6,930 bases of DNA, taken from positions 1 to 6,930 of the forward strand of contig JAEOTL010000083.1 of NCBI GenBank assembly GCA_016839845.1, in the 5' to 3' direction. The translations under genes were made by a program, and so were the position numbers. Numbering within the stretch: the first letter of the stretch is position 1; every line of letters starts with the position of its first letter. Shown here piece by piece: positions 6,244 to 6,930 of this stretch. The notes beneath the pieces were generated by a model. That model saw only the letters and a list, made by a program, of their open reading frames with translations. It made no database searches and was not told where the DNA came from. The stretch comes from Promethearchaeota archaeon. Its GTDB lineage: Archaea > Asgardarchaeota > Lokiarchaeia > Sigynarchaeales > SOKP01.

Positions 6244-6300
6244 ATGCTTAAGATCACTAAATATTAAAGGAAATCTTAATTTTCAACAAATATTAAGCAT
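6244..6300. repeat. 8-bp inverted repeat with an internal direct repeat upstream of the glycoside hydrolase gene
   Basis: ATGCTTAA (6244-6251) is the reverse complement of TTAAGCAT (6293-6300). Between and overlapping them, AAATATTAA occurs at 6259-6267 and again at 6288-6296, 29 bp apart. The block ends 64 bp before the ATG at 6365 and may hold the promoter and an operator of that gene. The motifs are short and AT-rich. Confidence 0.25.
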
Positions 6301-6364
6301 TCTTGTTTTATCCCCTTTTTTAATTGATGTAGGATCTGTTTATCAAATTGAGTTGAGTAGAATA

Positions 6365-6930
6365 ATGAGTAAGAATCTCCCTTATTTGGGTATGAATAAT
6401 CAAGAAATTGACGAGTATGTCGAGAATTCTTTGGATGAAATGACTTTGGATGAAAAAATATATGTTATGTCAGGTCACCATTTTTTTAGGAACATGATAA
6501 AAGATAAAAGATTTGGAGCGAGGCCTTATTCTGGAGGTGGTGTTGAACGCTTAGGTATTCCTGAACTGTTATTTACAGACGGTCCTCGCGGCGTAATAAT
6601 AACCGGATCTACCTGCTTTCCAGTATCAATGGCAAGAGGCGCATCATGGAATATAAAACTAGAAGAACAGGTCGGAGACGTCATAGGTAAAGAAGTTCGG
6701 ATTCATGGTGGCAATCTTTTTGGGGGTGTTTGCATTAATTTGTTGCGTCATCCTGCATGGGGGAGAGCTCAAGAAACATACGGAGAAGATCAATTCCATA
6801 TCGGACGTTTTGGGGCAGCTTTAGTTAGGAGTGTTCAGAAACATAACGTCATGGCAACTATTAAACATTTTGCCGCAAACAGTATAGAAAAATCTAGATT
6901 TAAATTAAACGTTTTAATGGATGAAAGGAC
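6365..6930 (+). CDS. Glycoside hydrolase family 3 (beta-glucosidase-like), C-terminus cut by the window edge
   Basis: The first 188 residues of a GH3 enzyme start at ATG 6365 and stay open to the right edge. GH3 proteins hydrolyse beta-linked glucosides, xylosides or related sugars with retention. Visible family motifs are SLDEMTLDEKIYVMSG (22-37), FTDGPRG with substrate-binding Asp72, the stretch 121-142 containing LLRHPAWGRAQETYGED (conserved Arg134 and Glu137) and the Lys167-His168 pair in IKHFAANS, followed by DERT-like sequence. The Asp nucleophile and the C-terminal domain that supplies the acid/base lie beyond the window, so activity and fine specificity cannot be judged. The protein begins without a signal peptide, pointing to a cytosolic enzyme acting on imported oligosaccharides. 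It is separated from etfA by 901 bp and so is not in that operon. No convincing Shine-Dalgarno site is seen. Confidence 0.93.
   Translation, partial: MSKNLPYLGMNNQEIDEYVENSLDEMTLDEKIYVMSGHHFFRNMIKDKRFGARPYSGGGVERLGIPELLFTDGPRGVIITGSTCFPVSMARGASWNIKLEEQVGDVIGKEVRIHGGNLFGGVCINLLRHPAWGRAQETYGEDQFHIGRFGAALVRSVQKHNVMATIKHFAANSIEKSRFKLNVLMDER

Larger units (their letters stand above)
5464..6364. other. 901-bp AT-rich intergenic region with several inverted repeats and no credible gene
   Basis: Between etfA and the glycoside hydrolase gene all six frames are closed by frequent stops, and only tiny ORFs without ribosome sites remain. The DNA is very AT-rich with many A and T runs. It holds a probable etfBA terminator (5508-5548), an 11-bp inverted repeat next to a 10-bp hairpin (5612-5708), a bulged 14-bp long-range pairing (5759-5880), an 18-bp perfect palindrome (6007-6024) and an 8-bp inverted repeat (6244-6300), each listed separately. 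I recognised no tRNA, SRP, RNase P or box C/D RNA. An uncharacterised small RNA, or control sequences for the downstream gene, would fit the spacing. Confidence 0.6.

Overview
The window looks like archaeal chromosomal DNA of low G+C content, most plausibly from an Asgard (Lokiarchaeia-like) anaerobe. This is inferred from Lys/Ile/Glu/Asn-rich proteins, first genes without Shine-Dalgarno sites beside an internal gene with a GGTGAT-type site, TATA-like boxes near starts, and an envelope protein with a signal peptide, a C-terminal membrane anchor and many Asn-X-Ser/Thr sites. An anaerobic low-GC bacterium cannot be excluded without phylogeny.

Left part (1-1946, minus strand): a metallo-beta-lactamase-fold hydrolase cut by the window's left edge lies 61 bp downstream of a membrane-anchored, secreted N-terminal-nucleophile (choloylglycine hydrolase / peptidase C45-like) amidase. 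The two may be co-transcribed. A roughly 190-bp divergent promoter region follows.

Centre (2133-5463, plus strand): an acyl-CoA dehydrogenase, then after 135 bp etfB and etfA separated by 13 bp. EtfA carries an N-terminal ferredoxin domain with two complete [4Fe-4S] motifs. The three genes together resemble an acyl-CoA dehydrogenase/electron-transferring flavoprotein module. The ferredoxin-bearing EtfA recalls the flavin-based electron-bifurcating complexes of anaerobes such as the Acetobacterium caffeyl-CoA reductase and lactate dehydrogenase. This is the functional core of the window.

Right part (5464-6930): about 900 bp of very AT-rich DNA without a credible gene but with several inverted repeats (a probable terminator, an 11-bp inverted repeat followed at once by a 10-bp hairpin, a 14-bp bulged long-range pairing and an 18-bp perfect palindrome). 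It is followed by the first 188 codons of a glycoside hydrolase family 3 enzyme that runs off the right edge. No mobile element, CRISPR array, tRNA or rRNA was recognised.
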